Notes: generated by a model from the letters alone, not told the origin. A stretch of 64,000 bases of DNA from Pseudactinotalea terrae (GCF_009733845.1 NZ_WNXZ01000003.1:62001-126000); one strand, 5' to 3'. Numbered from the stretch's first letter, positions 7,802 through 16,627 are shown. Made by a program: numbers and translations.

Positions 7802-8533
7802 TCAGCGCGCGGTGAGCTCCACGGCAGCCAGCACGGCGTCCTGGACCGCCCGGATGCCCAGGATGCGGAAGTGGCCGCGGTGCGGCACCTCGACGTTCGC
7901 GGCGCCCGGGAGCTCGCTGCCCTCGGGCACATGCGGATCCCAGGAGGCGTAGACCGACGTGATGCGGTCATCGACGTCCCGCTGCGCGCCGAACGCTCGC
8001 AGCGCCCTCGGGCGCATCGCCCGTACCGAGGCCAGCGGGATGAGCCCGGCGTACCGCGAGCCCCCGAACGGGGTGTTGACGGCGACCATCCCGAGAACCC
8101 GGGGCGTGGCGCCGCTGCGCGCGGCCCTGCGGCTCTCGTCGAGCATCAGCTGCTTGCCGATCAACCCGCCCTTGGAGTGGGCGACGATCACCGCACCCTG
8201 CAGACCGACCCGCTCGATCGCCGTCGAGACCCGGCGCGCGAGCGCGACGACCGGCCGCCGGTTCAGACCGAGATCGACCACGTGCACGGGGTGGCCGGCC
8301 TCCGCGAGCCGCACCCCGAGCGGCTCCATGAACCGCCAGGACTCGAAGATCCCGGGCAGCAGCACGACCGGCACCACGTTCCCGGTCGCGGCCTCGCGCG
8401 CCTGCTCGACCTCGGGGGCCACCCAGGCCGGGCGCCGGCGCAACAGGTTGCGCAGCTGCCACCGCACCACGAACGCGTAGTCGGCTGCCCAGGCGAACCC
8501 GCGCAGCACGAGCTCGATGCCCCGCCGGATCAC
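7802..8533 (-). CDS. Alpha/beta hydrolase, lipase-like
   Basis: A 243-residue alpha/beta hydrolase. The nucleophile elbow is AHSKGGLIG, the oxyanion strand is VPVVLLPGIFESW, and the likely catalytic His is in VPHRGHFRIL near the C-terminus. The arrangement resembles triacylglycerol lipase/PGAP1-like esterases. The GTG start at 8533 overlaps the stop of the upstream hydrolase gene (GTGA), so the two are translationally coupled. No signal peptide is obvious, although residues ~8-25 are moderately hydrophobic. Substrate unknown. Confidence 0.85.
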   Translation of the reverse strand: MIRRGIELVLRGFAWAADYAFVVRWQLRNLLRRRPAWVAPEVEQAREAATGNVVPVVLLPGIFESWRFMEPLGVRLAEAGHPVHVVDLGLNRRPVVALARRVSTAIERVGLQGAVIVAHSKGGLIGKQLMLDESRRAARSGATPRVLGMVAVNTPFGGSRYAGLIPLASVRAMRPRALRAFGAQRDVDDRITSVYASWDPHVPEGSELPGAANVEVPHRGHFRILGIRAVQDAVLAAVELTAR

Positions 8534-9297
8534 GACGGCTCGTCCGCCGTCAGCCCCAGGTGCGACAGCGTGAGCTCCGCGACCTGGCGCCAGTGCTCGT
8601 ACACCACGTTGTGCGCGGCGCCGGGGATGCGCTCGGCCCGCGCCTGCGGCAGCTGCGCCAGCATGACCTCGACCCAGGACTCCGGGACCACGGTGTCGTG
8701 CTCGCCGGTGATCAGCAGGGTGTCGGCGCGCACGTGCTGGAGCTGGTCGCCGATCGGGTAGCGCATCATCGAGGGCAGCACCTCGAGGATCCACGCCGGC
8801 CCGCACCGCAGGTACGCGCGGGAGGCGAGCAGCCGCAGCCGTCGCGACTCGTAGGCCGCCGACTGGAGCAGCCGCCACACCTGCTGCCTGACCTGCGGCT
8901 CGGCAGGATTCACGACCGGACCGATCAGCACGGTGTGGCTGGAGATGTCGTGCCGCGCGAGCAGGTCCACGACCACCTGCGCGCCCATCGAGTGCCCGAT
9001 GAGCACGGGGTTCTCGATGCTCTCGGCCTCGATCCCCGCGCGCACGATGTCAGCGAACCCGGAGATGGTCAGCGGGGCGCTGGGATGGGGGAGCCCGCCG
9101 AAGCCCGGCAGGTCGAGCAGCAGCACGTTCCCGTGGTCGTGCAGGGCGTAGGCGAGCGGCTCGAAGTAGTCCGAGGACACCCCGATGCCGTGCACCATGA
9201 CGAACGTGTGGGCGCGGTCGCCGCGCAGCTCACGCACCCGCATCCGGGCACCGTCGTACCGGACCGTCCGTCGCGCCATGCGCAGCTTGCGTGCCAC
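8530..9297 (-). CDS. Alpha/beta fold hydrolase
   Basis: A 255-residue alpha/beta hydrolase with the full catalytic layout: oxyanion HGIGVSSDYF near residue 36, nucleophile elbow GHSMGAQ near residue 100, acid in ITGEHDTVVP, and His in PGAAHNVVYE. The end overlaps the start of the second hydrolase gene downstream. It follows the adenosine deaminase gene on the same strand with a gap of about 4 bp, so all three may be one transcript. It resembles general esterases and haloalkane-dehalogenase-like proteins; the substrate cannot be told. Confidence 0.88.
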   Translation of the reverse strand: MARKLRMARRTVRYDGARMRVRELRGDRAHTFVMVHGIGVSSDYFEPLAYALHDHGNVLLLDLPGFGGLPHPSAPLTISGFADIVRAGIEAESIENPVLIGHSMGAQVVVDLLARHDISSHTVLIGPVVNPAEPQVRQQVWRLLQSAAYESRRLRLLASRAYLRCGPAWILEVLPSMMRYPIGDQLQHVRADTLLITGEHDTVVPESWVEVMLAQLPQARAERIPGAAHNVVYEHWRQVAELTLSHLGLTADEPS

Positions 9298-9301
9298 CGC
9301 G

Positions 9302-10339
9302 TCACCCTATGTCGGGCTGAGCAAGCCACTTCTCGACGGCGGAGCGCATCTGGGTCTTACTGGTCTCGCTCGCGCGGCTCGCATCGATCGAGGAGCGCGC
9401 GAGCGCTGCGAGCTCGGGGTCGGTGAAGCCGTGCACGTCGCGTGCGAGCTGGTACTGGTCGAGGAGTCGCGGCCCGAAGATCAGCGGGTCGTCGGCGCTC
9501 AGGGCGATCTGCGCGCCGGCATCCACCAGCCGCCGCAGCGGCACGTCCGCGACGGTCGGGTACACACCGAGCGAGACGTTCGACGTCGGGCACACCTCGA
9601 GCGTGACGCCCGCCTCCACGACCCGCTGGATCACCTGCCCGTCCTCGGCGACCCGCACCCCGTGACCGAGCCGGTCGGGGCGCAGTGTCTCGAGCACCTC
9701 GGTGACGTGGTCGGCGCCGAGCAGCTCGCCCGCGTGCGGCACCGAGGCGAGCCCGGCCCGCCGGGCGATCGCGAACGCAGGCCCGAACTCCGCCGTTGAG
9801 CCCCGGCGCTCGTCGTTGCTCAGCCCGAACCCGATCACGCCATCGGGGCCGGCGTGCAGCGCGGCCAGGCGCGCGAGCACGCGGGCGTCGAGGGGGTGCC
9901 GCATCCGCGAGGCGGCCACGATCACCCCGACCTCGATGCCGTGCCGGTGCGCCGAGCTCCGCGCGGCGTCGAGCACGATCTCCAGCGCGGGGGTGAGCCC
10001 ACCCACGAACGGGGCGTACGACGTCGGGTCCACCTGGATCTCCAGCCGCACCGAGCCCTCGGCGGCGTCGGCGGCGACCGCCTCGTCCACGAGCCGCCGC
10101 ATCACCGCCTCCGAGGAGACGACGGCGCGCGCCGCGTCGTACATCCGCTGGAACCGGAACCAGCCCCGCTCGTTCGCGGGTAGCCGGACGGGGTCGCCGT
10201 CGACCACAGCGTCCACCAGCGACTCCGGCAGTCGCCGGCCCTGCTCGCGCGCGAGCTCGACCAGCGTGGCCGGGATCATCGACCCCGTGAAGTGCAGGTG
10301 CAGGTGCGCCTTGGGCAGCGTCCGTAGATCTCGAGCCAC
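9302..10339 (-). CDS. add: Adenosine deaminase
   Basis: Hydrolyses adenosine to inosine in purine salvage. The 345-residue TIM-barrel shows the metal motif HLHLHFTGS near the N-terminus, the substrate segment IGFGLSNDERRGS, the catalytic region PHAGE, HGVRV with the conserved His, EVCPTSNVSLG and the metal Asp in SADDPLIFG. The GTG at 10339 gives the normal N-terminus (RDLRTLPKAHLHLH); an ATG further upstream would start inside the palindromic box at 10371-10388 and is less likely. The divergent phosphotransferase-like gene shares this intergenic region. Confidence 0.92.
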   Translation of the reverse strand: MARDLRTLPKAHLHLHFTGSMIPATLVELAREQGRRLPESLVDAVVDGDPVRLPANERGWFRFQRMYDAARAVVSSEAVMRRLVDEAVAADAAEGSVRLEIQVDPTSYAPFVGGLTPALEIVLDAARSSAHRHGIEVGVIVAASRMRHPLDARVLARLAALHAGPDGVIGFGLSNDERRGSTAEFGPAFAIARRAGLASVPHAGELLGADHVTEVLETLRPDRLGHGVRVAEDGQVIQRVVEAGVTLEVCPTSNVSLGVYPTVADVPLRRLVDAGAQIALSADDPLIFGPRLLDQYQLARDVHGFTDPELAALARSSIDASRASETSKTQMRSAVEKWLAQPDIG

Positions 10340-10370
10340 CCCGCCATCCTGCCCGGTCCGGCGGGCGCGA

Positions 10371-10398
10371 GATGAGAGATCTCTCATCGCCGTCTCAC
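10371..10398. promoter_or_regulatory. TGAGAG-box operator P0 (add / phosphotransferase interval)
   Basis: A perfect 18-bp palindrome, GATGAGAGATCTCTCATC (10371-10388), is followed by GTCTCAC at 10392. The start-to-start distance from TGAGAG to GTCTCAC is 20 bp, against 30 bp in the three related promoters downstream. It lies between the divergent add and phosphotransferase-like genes; the GTCTCAC points toward the latter, as in the other copies. Confidence 0.7.
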
Positions 10399-10432
10399 TG
10401 ACGGACGGCGCCTGCGGTGGTGGGGTGGTGGG

Positions 10433-11659
10433 GTGACCACGTCCACGCCCGCTCGCTCCACCGACCCCGCCAGGGTCGGCGAGGACGCCGAGCTCGCCCT
10501 GCTCACCGGCCCCGAGTCGGTGGAGATCGTGCGCAGCGCGTTGGTCGGTCACGGCGCTGCACCGCCGGACCTCGGCGTGCGGGTCGCAGCCGTGCACCAC
10601 CGACCGGGTGCGGGCGTGAGCGTCTGCTACGACGTCACCCACGCCGCTGCCCCAGCCGGGGAGGTCATCGTGGCGAGCACCACGACCCCCACCCGCCACG
10701 ACCGCACGGAGTCCGTGGCGCTTCTCGGCGACGGCGTCCACGAGGTTCGGGTGTGGCGCCGCGCCGACGACCCCGCGCTCCCGGGTCTGCGCACGGCGCT
10801 CGACGGCGCGACCGTCGCGGGCTGGCTGGACCGGCCCGAGCAGCCCCATCTGCACGTCGTCTCGTACCGCCCGACCCGACGCGCGGTCGTCCTCGCGCGC
10901 GTCGGTGCCGAGAGCTACTTCCTCAAGGTCGTGCGCCCCCGCAAGGCGGGCGACCTCGTGGAGCGGCACGCGGTGCTGCAGGGCTCGGCGCTGCCCGCTC
11001 CTGCGATCCTCAGCGAGCCTGCCCCCGGGGTGGTGCTCCTCGCGCGCGCCCCGGGCCTGTCGCTCGCCCAGGCGCTCGCCTCGGGCGACCCGGCCACCAT
11101 CCCCTCGCCCGAGAGGGTCCTCGACGCTCTCGACTCGATGCCCGCCCAGGTCACCCAGCTTCCGCTGCGGCCCTCCTGGGTGGACCGGATCGACTTCCAC
11201 GCTGCCGCAGCGCGTAGCGCGCTGCCGGAGCGGGCTGCCGAGATCGACGATGTCACGCTGCGTCTCGGCGCGGTCCTCGCGCGCTCGGGGCGAGTGGCCG
11301 AGGTGCCCACGCACGGGGACCTCAACGTGGCCAACCTCTTCGTCGACGGCGGTCGCCCGGCGGCGGTGATCGACGTCGACTCCCTGGGCCCTGGCCGGCG
11401 GGAGGACGATCTGGCCACGCTGCTCGCGCACATGCTCGTGCTGCCGAGCCTGGCGCCGGAGACCTACACCGGCGTGCCGGCGGTGATCCGGCGCTGGCAC
11501 TCCGCGTTCGCCACCTCGGTGGACCAGCGCGCGCTCGACGCCCGGACGGCAGCCGTGCTGGTCTCCCTGATCGCCGGCGCGAGCCGGGACCAGGCCGAGG
11601 CGAGGCTGGATCTCGCCCTGGCCGCCGTCGTGCGCGCCGAGGAGGGGAGCGCCGCATGA
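10433..11659 (+). CDS. Phosphotransferase-family (APH-like kinase fold) protein
   Basis: A 408-residue protein with an aminoglycoside-phosphotransferase/choline-kinase fold. The catalytic loop is HGDLNVANLF (His294, Asp296, Asn301) and the metal-binding segment is AVIDVDSLG (Asp314). A candidate ATP-site lysine is Lys165 in SYFLKVV, and residues 1-110 form an extra N-terminal region. No resistance role is implied; many members have unknown small-molecule substrates. Its start follows the TGAGAG box P0, and its stop overlaps the next gene by 4 bp. It is therefore tied to the exported repeat-protein locus by both promoter and operon. Confidence 0.82.
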   Translation: MTTSTPARSTDPARVGEDAELALLTGPESVEIVRSALVGHGAAPPDLGVRVAAVHHRPGAGVSVCYDVTHAAAPAGEVIVASTTTPTRHDRTESVALLGDGVHEVRVWRRADDPALPGLRTALDGATVAGWLDRPEQPHLHVVSYRPTRRAVVLARVGAESYFLKVVRPRKAGDLVERHAVLQGSALPAPAILSEPAPGVVLLARAPGLSLAQALASGDPATIPSPERVLDALDSMPAQVTQLPLRPSWVDRIDFHAAAARSALPERAAEIDDVTLRLGAVLARSGRVAEVPTHGDLNVANLFVDGGRPAAVIDVDSLGPGRREDDLATLLAHMLVLPSLAPETYTGVPAVIRRWHSAFATSVDQRALDARTAAVLVSLIAGASRDQAEARLDLALAAVVRAEEGSAA

Positions 11660-11991
11660 GAGCACGCACGTTCTGGATGGTGACCGGCGCGCTCGGCGTC
11701 GTCGGCGTCTCCGGCATCGCGATCGTCAACGCAGCGGTCCCCGACGAGGTCAGCGGCGGCGGAGCAGTCGTCACCGACACCAGCGACGTCACGTCCACCG
11801 AGGCGACGGGGTCCTCGGGTTCCACCCGGACCGCTGCCTCCGCCCCGAGCGCGAGCGACGGTCCCTCGGACTCCCCGAGCTCCACGGTCGCGCCCACGCC
11901 GGAGGAGCCGACCACGACCGTGCCGTCAGCGCCCTCGCCGGTTCCTGCGGGCTCGCCTGCCTCGGCCGCCAGCGCGGCCAGCGGCGGATGA
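11656..11991 (+). CDS. Exported Ser/Thr/Pro-rich small protein
   Basis: A 111-residue protein. Residues 1-30 form a short basic start followed by a hydrophobic stretch (FWMVTGALGVVGVSGIAIV), a signal peptide or membrane anchor. The rest is low-complexity Ser, Thr, Ala, Pro and Gly ending in ASAASGG. The layout parallels the three MNKRTAW proteins that follow, and the first positions of the hydrophobic segment (TGALG) are the same, so I treat it as a divergent member. Its start overlaps the phosphotransferase stop (ATGA), and its stop codon lies inside the first box of promoter P1. Function unknown. Confidence 0.75.
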   Translation: MRARTFWMVTGALGVVGVSGIAIVNAAVPDEVSGGGAVVTDTSDVTSTEATGSSGSTRTAASAPSASDGPSDSPSSTVAPTPEEPTTTVPSAPSPVPAGSPASAASAASGG

Positions 11992-12045
11992 GAGAGCACT
12001 CACCTGTCTGAGAGGTCTCTGACGGCGTCCTCCTAGGCGTCTCAC
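11989..12045 (+). promoter_or_regulatory. TGAGAG-box promoter region P1
   Basis: TGAGAGAGCACTCA at 11989, TGAGAGGTCTCTGA at 12009 and GTCTCAC at 12039. The start-to-start spacings are 20 and 30 bp, identical to P2 and P3. The first box overlaps the stop codon of the preceding gene. The MNKRTAW gene starts 74 bp after the last element. Confidence 0.72.
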
Positions 12046-12118
12046 GCGCCGTCGAGATTCTTCAGGTGTCAGCGCAACCAGAGGCAGCACGTGCCTCTCG
12101 CTACCCAGGAGGATCATC

Positions 12119-12601
12119 ATGAACAAGCGCACCGCATGGATCGTTGCCGGGGCTCTCGGTGCCGTCGGCGTGGCCGCCGGCACGGTGGCAGCTGCCGCGG
12201 ATTCGGTGGACACCTCCGCTGGTGGTTCGGTCGTGGAGTCGGCCTTCGCGGGCTCCCCGGTCATGAGGACCGCAGGCGTGGCCACCGACCCGGCTCAGGT
12301 CGCCTCCGACAGCGCGACGACGGCCGTCACCGCCATCAGCGCGAGCACGGCCGCGTCGGCGATCACCCCTGCCAGCGCCCCGACGCCCGCCTCGCCCGCG
12401 AGCGCCGTCAGCCCGGCCTCGCCGGTCTCCGCACCGAGCCCGGTCACCCCCGCCAGCCCGGTGTCGCCCGCCTCGGCGGCCACCCCGGTCTCGGCCGCCA
12501 GCCCGGTGTCGGCCCCGTCGCCTGTGTCCGCCCCGAGCCCGGCATCGGCCCCGAGCCCGGCATCGGCGGCTTCGGCGCCGTCGGCCGCCTCGGGCGACTG
12601 A
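12119..12601 (+). CDS. Exported Ala/Ser/Pro-repeat protein, MNKRTAW family (1)
   Basis: A 160-residue protein with three parts. Residues 1-29 ([14 protein letters not shown] then a Gly/Val/Ala stretch) look like a signal peptide ending in AAAADS. Residues ~30-80 form a short region shared with the next two genes, containing [18 protein letters not shown]. Residues ~80-155 are a Ser-Pro/Ala-Ser/Val-Ser repeat with few other residues, ending in AASGD. An AGGAGG site precedes the ATG. No domain is recognised. The composition fits a wall-spanning or secreted stalk-like protein, but this is inference. Confidence 0.78.
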   Translation: MNKRTAWIVAGALGAVGVAAGTVAAAADSVDTSAGGSVVESAFAGSPVMRTAGVATDPAQVASDSATTAVTAISASTAASAITPASAPTPASPASAVSPASPVSAPSPVTPASPVSPASAATPVSAASPVSAPSPVSAPSPASAPSPASAASAPSAASGD

Positions 12602-12608
12602 GCGTGGA

Positions 12609-12665
12609 TGAGAGACCTCTCATGAATCTGAGAGGTCTCTCATCAAACCCTCCTGCGGGTCTCAC
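12609..12665 (+). promoter_or_regulatory. TGAGAG-box promoter region P2
   Basis: TGAGAGACCTCTCA at 12609 and TGAGAGGTCTCTCA at 12629 are both near-perfect inverted repeats, and GTCTCAC lies at 12659, again with 20- and 30-bp spacing. It begins 7 bp after the preceding stop codon and 62 bp before the next start. Confidence 0.75.
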
Positions 12666-12726
12666 CCAGGAGTGCGAGGGTTCTCCGTGTCAGCGGCAGC
12701 CAGCACGCATCAGGAGCATCGAGGAC

Positions 12727-13158
12727 ATGAACAAGCGCACGGCATGGATCATCACCGGGGCCCTCGGCTCGGTCGCCATCGGCGTCGGTGCTGTTGCTGC
12801 TGCTGCCGACTCGGTCGACTCCTCGGGTGGCGGTGCCGTGCTCCAGTCGCCTGCAGCGAGCGACCCCGCCGTCGAGCGGTCCACCGACCCCACGACCGAC
12901 CCGAGCCAGATCGCCTCCGACAGCGCCACGACCGCCGTCACCGCGATGAGCGCGCCCACCACGGCATCACCGGCCAGCCCGGCGACGCCCGCGAGCCCCG
13001 CGACGCCGGCCAGCCCGGCCTCGGCGCCCAGCCCCGCCACGCCTGCAAGCCCCGCATCTCCGGCGACGCCCCCGTCGCCGGTCTCAGCTGCCAGCGCCCC
13101 GTCCCCGACGAGCCCCGTCTCGCCGGCCTCGGCCGCGTCGGCTGATTCGGGCGACTGA
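12727..13158 (+). CDS. Exported Ala/Ser/Pro-repeat protein, MNKRTAW family (2)
   Basis: A 143-residue paralogue of the neighbouring genes. The N-terminus [14 protein letters not shown] leads into a hydrophobic stretch ending AAAADSVD, a probable signal peptide. The conserved middle block reads [18 protein letters not shown], and the tail is built of TPASPA-like and SPVSPA-like units ending SADSGD. The ATG follows GAGGAC. A strong terminator ends the transcript 24 bp after the stop. Function unknown; the conserved middle block is the only part likely to fold specifically. Confidence 0.78.
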   Translation: MNKRTAWIITGALGSVAIGVGAVAAAADSVDSSGGGAVLQSPAASDPAVERSTDPTTDPSQIASDSATTAVTAMSAPTTASPASPATPASPATPASPASAPSPATPASPASPATPPSPVSAASAPSPTSPVSPASAASADSGD

Positions 13159-13181
13159 TCCCCCCCGGCAGTCGCCTGTGC

Positions 13182-13215
13182 GACCGACCCCGTGCCAGCA
13201 GGCACGGGGTCGGTC
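13182..13215 (+). terminator. Intrinsic terminator
   Basis: A perfect 15-bp stem (GACCGACCCCGTGCC and its complement) around the tetraloop AGCA is followed by a short pyrimidine run (CGTCTTC). It separates the second repeat protein from promoter P3. Confidence 0.85.
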
Positions 13216-13238
13216 CGTCTTCGAGGCCCGATGGCCGA

Positions 13239-13295
13239 TGAGAGGGGTCTCACGTTGCTGAGAGGTCTCTCACCGTTCGCTCCTGCTGGTCTCAC
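13239..13295 (+). promoter_or_regulatory. TGAGAG-box promoter region P3
   Basis: TGAGAGGGGTCTCA at 13239, TGAGAGGTCTCTCA at 13259 and GTCTCAC at 13289, with the same 20- and 30-bp spacing as P1 and P2. It probably drives the third repeat protein and, by read-through, the two-component system. Confidence 0.75.
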
Positions 13296-13313
13296 GGGAG
13301 GTCGCGAGGCTGA

Positions 13314-13904
<591 letters not shown>

Positions 13905-13909
13905 CCAAC

Positions 13910-15607
13910 GTGAACCACGCCGGTGCCGGCCCCGGGCAGCCCGCCCGGGGCCGGCTCTCGCCCGCCACCGAGGAGATCCCGGTGGTGGGCGAGACCCGCG
14001 AGCTGCCCCGCAGCGACGCGCGCTCCGTCCAGACCCTGGTCCTCGATACTGGGAGCGTGGCGAGCGAGGAGATCAAGATCGGCGAGGACCGCGCCGCCGG
14101 CTCGCGCTCCTCCCGGGTCGGTGGCTGGTTCGGCTGGAGCGTGCGCACACGTGTGCTGACGGCTCTCACGGTGCTCAGTGCGCTCGCGATGCTGGTCGCG
14201 GGCACCACGGCGTACGTGCTCGAGCGTGGCCGCCTCGACGACCTCATGAAGGACAGCCTCGATCGCAGCAGCGAGGAGTTCCTCACCCTCGCGAGCGAGG
14301 GCGTCGACCCGAAGACCGGTGCGCCGTTCCAGGACGTCACCGAGCTGCTGCTGGTCGCGCTCGGCCGCATCGTCCCGGGGCCGAACGAGGGGATGGCCGG
14401 CTTCGTCGAGGGTGTGCACACCTACAACGCGCCTGCGGAGTACCCGTACCAGATGCAGCAGGACGCCGAGCTCATCGACATCCTCGGGCCGTTGACCGAG
14501 GAACGCGCCGCCATGATGGAGACGGATCCGGAGCACGCGCGGCTGATCACGACTATCGACACCGAGATGGGCTCCTACCGCGTCGCCATCGTCCCGGTCG
14601 TGGGTCCGGCAGGTGACAGCGGAGCCCTGGTGCTCGCGTTCGACCGCGGCGCCGAGCACGCGGCTCTCGCGCAGAGCTACACCACCTACGCGCTGGTCGC
14701 GCTGGGGGCGCTCGTGCTGATCGGCGCCCTCGGCTTCCTCATCGTCAGCGACCTCCTCAAACCAGTGGCGCTGCTGCGTTCCGCGGCGGCGGAGATCGGC
14801 TCCTCGGACCTGTCCCGCAGGATCGAGGTGGTCGGCAACGACGACCTCGCCGTGCTGACCACCACGGTCAACGGGATGCTCGATCGCCTCGAGCACGCCT
14901 TCGCCTCGCAGCGCGAGCTGCTCGACGACGTCGGTCACGAGCTGCGTACCCCGCTCACGGTCGTCCGTGGTCACCTCGAGCTGATGGACACCGCCGACCC
15001 CGAGGATGCGGCCACGGTGCGCGCGCTCGCCCTCGACGAGCTCGACCGGATGACCTCGCTGGTCGAGGAGCTGATCACGCTGGCCAAGTCACGTCGACCC
15101 GACTTCGTGACGATGGAGCGCACCGCCGTCGCCGTGCTCACCGACGACATGCTCGCCAAGGCGCGCCCGTTGGGCGACCGGCGGTGGGTGCTGGACTCGC
15201 TCGCGGAGCTCGAGATGGATCTCGACCCGCGCCGGATCACCCAGGCATGGCTGCAGCTGGCGAGCAACGCCGTCAAGTTCTCCGAGGACGGCACCACGGT
15301 GGCGCTGGGGTCCTCGGTTGACCAGGCCGCCGTGCGGCTCTGGGTCCGCGACGAGGGCATCGGCATCCCCTCGCAGGAGCAGCACCGGGTCTTCGAACGT
15401 TTTGTGCGCGCCGAGGGCGCCACCGCCGACGGCTCGGGGCTGGGGCTGACGATCGTGCGCTCGATCGCGCAGGCTCATGGCGGGCACGTCGAGCTCACGT
15501 CGGCGCCCGGGCGGGGGAGCACCTTCACGATCGTGCTCCCGCGCACGCCCGAGAACTCGCGGCACACGCTTGCGCACCCCATGGACGTCCCCGAGGAGAA
15601 CTCATGA
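13910..15607 (+). CDS. Sensor histidine kinase, membrane-bound
   Basis: A 565-residue kinase. An ~80-residue N-terminal cytoplasmic tail precedes TM1 (~81-103). The extracytoplasmic sensor (~104-258) is followed by TM2 (~259-281) and a HAMP domain (~282-335). The phosphoacceptor is His343 in DVGHELRTPL. The ATPase domain shows the N box (Asn453 in QLASNAVKF), G1 (DEGIGIP, ~481) and G2 (GSGLGLTIV, ~508). The GTG at 13910 lacks a clear ribosome-binding site and may rely on coupling to the gene ending 5 bp earlier; a GTG at 14057 would shorten the tail by 49 residues. The stop overlaps the response regulator start. The signal is unknown; the adjacent exported proteins suggest an envelope stimulus. 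Confidence 0.92.
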   Translation: MNHAGAGPGQPARGRLSPATEEIPVVGETRELPRSDARSVQTLVLDTGSVASEEIKIGEDRAAGSRSSRVGGWFGWSVRTRVLTALTVLSALAMLVAGTTAYVLERGRLDDLMKDSLDRSSEEFLTLASEGVDPKTGAPFQDVTELLLVALGRIVPGPNEGMAGFVEGVHTYNAPAEYPYQMQQDAELIDILGPLTEERAAMMETDPEHARLITTIDTEMGSYRVAIVPVVGPAGDSGALVLAFDRGAEHAALAQSYTTYALVALGALVLIGALGFLIVSDLLKPVALLRSAAAEIGSSDLSRRIEVVGNDDLAVLTTTVNGMLDRLEHAFASQRELLDDVGHELRTPLTVVRGHLELMDTADPEDAATVRALALDELDRMTSLVEELITLAKSRRPDFVTMERTAVAVLTDDMLAKARPLGDRRWVLDSLAELEMDLDPRRITQAWLQLASNAVKFSEDGTTVALGSSVDQAAVRLWVRDEGIGIPSQEQHRVFERFVRAEGATADGSGLGLTIVRSIAQAHGGHVELTSAPGRGSTFTIVLPRTPENSRHTLAHPMDVPEENS

Positions 15608-16269
15608 GCCAGATCCTGATCGCCGAGGACGAGGAGCGCATCGCCTCGTTCATCGCGAAGGGCCTGAAGTCCGCCGGCTACTCCTCGGCGCACGTCACCA
15701 CCGGGACCGAGGCGATCGACCTCGCCTCGACCGGCGACTTCGATCTCCTGATCCTCGACCTGGGCCTTCCCGACGTCGACGGGTTCGAGGTGCTCGACGT
15801 CATCCGCAGCTCCGGGGTCACGATGCCGGTGATCATCCTCACCGCCCGCAGCTCGGTCACCGACACCGTCGCGGGTCTCGAGGGTGGCGCCGACGACTAC
15901 ATGGCCAAGCCGTTCCGCTTCGAGGAGCTGCTCGCCCGCGTGCGGCTGCGGCTGCGGTCCGAGCCGACCGCCGGCCCCGAAACGGCCAGCGTGATCACCC
16001 ATGGCGACCTCTCGCTGGACCTGCGCACGCGTCGGCTCCAGGTCGGCACCACCGCCGTCGACCTCTCCGCGCGCGAGTTCACGCTCGCCGAGACGTTCCT
16101 GCGCAACCCCGGGCAGGTGCTCAGCCGCGAGCAGCTGCTCTCCCGGGTGTGGGGCTACGACTTCGACCCCGGCAGCAACGTCGTCGACGTCTACGTGCGG
16201 TACCTGCGCAAGAAGGTCGGCGCGCAACGCATCGAGACGGTCCGCGGCATGGGCTACCGACTCGTGTAG
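15604..16269 (+). CDS. OmpR/PhoB-family response regulator
   Basis: A 221-residue response regulator. The receiver domain has the acidic pair in AEDEE, phosphoacceptor Asp52 in LILDLGLP, Thr80 and Lys102 (MAKPF). The C-terminal ~100 residues are a winged helix of the OmpR type (LSAREFTLAETFLRNPGQVLS and the wing YVRYLRKKV, RGMGYRLV). Its start overlaps the kinase stop (ATGA). It is the natural candidate to bind the TGAGAG boxes upstream; OmpR-type regulators usually bind repeats spaced by about a helical turn, which fits the regular spacing, but the link is inferred. Confidence 0.94.
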   Translation: MSQILIAEDEERIASFIAKGLKSAGYSSAHVTTGTEAIDLASTGDFDLLILDLGLPDVDGFEVLDVIRSSGVTMPVIILTARSSVTDTVAGLEGGADDYMAKPFRFEELLARVRLRLRSEPTAGPETASVITHGDLSLDLRTRRLQVGTTAVDLSAREFTLAETFLRNPGQVLSREQLLSRVWGYDFDPGSNVVDVYVRYLRKKVGAQRIETVRGMGYRLV

Positions 16270-16334
16270 CCCTCCCGCCCCCACTCACGGTGGCGCCCGC
16301 TCGCGGCCCTCGGAACGCCGTGGGATGGCGCCCG

Positions 16335-16364
16335 TTCGACCGAGGCGTGCTGGGCAGGTACACT
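16335..16364 (+). promoter_or_regulatory. Sigma-A-type promoter for tRNA-Trp/secE
   Basis: TTCGAC (16335-16340), an 18-bp spacer and TACACT (16359-16364) match a vegetative promoter. It lies about 80 bp before tRNA-Trp in the gap after the response regulator. Confidence 0.55.
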
Positions 16365-16446
16365 CGACGCCGGTGGTTTCCTCCATCATGCTCGTCGCTG
16401 CCCGGCAGTTGCCGGACGATGCGGGTACGAGGGTGGAGATCGTCGT

Positions 16447-16519
16447 AGGGCAGTGGCGCAATTGGTAGCGCACCGGTCTCCAAAACCGGCGGTTGTGGGT
16501 TCGAGTCCCTCCTGCCCTG
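16447..16519 (+). tRNA. tRNA-Trp (CCA)
   Basis: Acceptor stem AGGGCAG pairs with CTGCCCT, the anticodon stem CCGGT/ACCGG encloses CTCCAAA with anticodon CCA, and the discriminator is G. CCA is encoded directly after (16520-16522). tRNA-Trp before secE is standard in actinobacteria. Confidence 0.96.
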
Positions 16520-16627
16520 CCAGGGCCCGTTCCGTGAGGTCGCTGAGAGCGCGGCCCGCAGGGCCCGTCCGCCCGGTCGATCTCGCGTCGGTCGGCGCCG
16601 CACACCCCGTCCAGTGAGGAAGTACGA

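Noticed and set aside
10433-11659. Aminoglycoside resistance gene
   Set aside because: Only the general phosphotransferase fold is visible. Size, N-terminal extension and operon context do not match known aminoglycoside kinases.
9302-11665. A 787-residue fusion of adenosine deaminase with a long N-terminal region
   Set aside because: The upstream part of the open frame is antisense to the phosphotransferase-like gene, which has clear catalytic motifs. The deaminase begins at GTG 10339.
12727-13158. A longer protein starting at 12091 and running through to 13158
   Set aside because: The upstream part is an out-of-frame reading of the first repeat gene; MNKRTAW at 12727 with its own promoter boxes is the true start.
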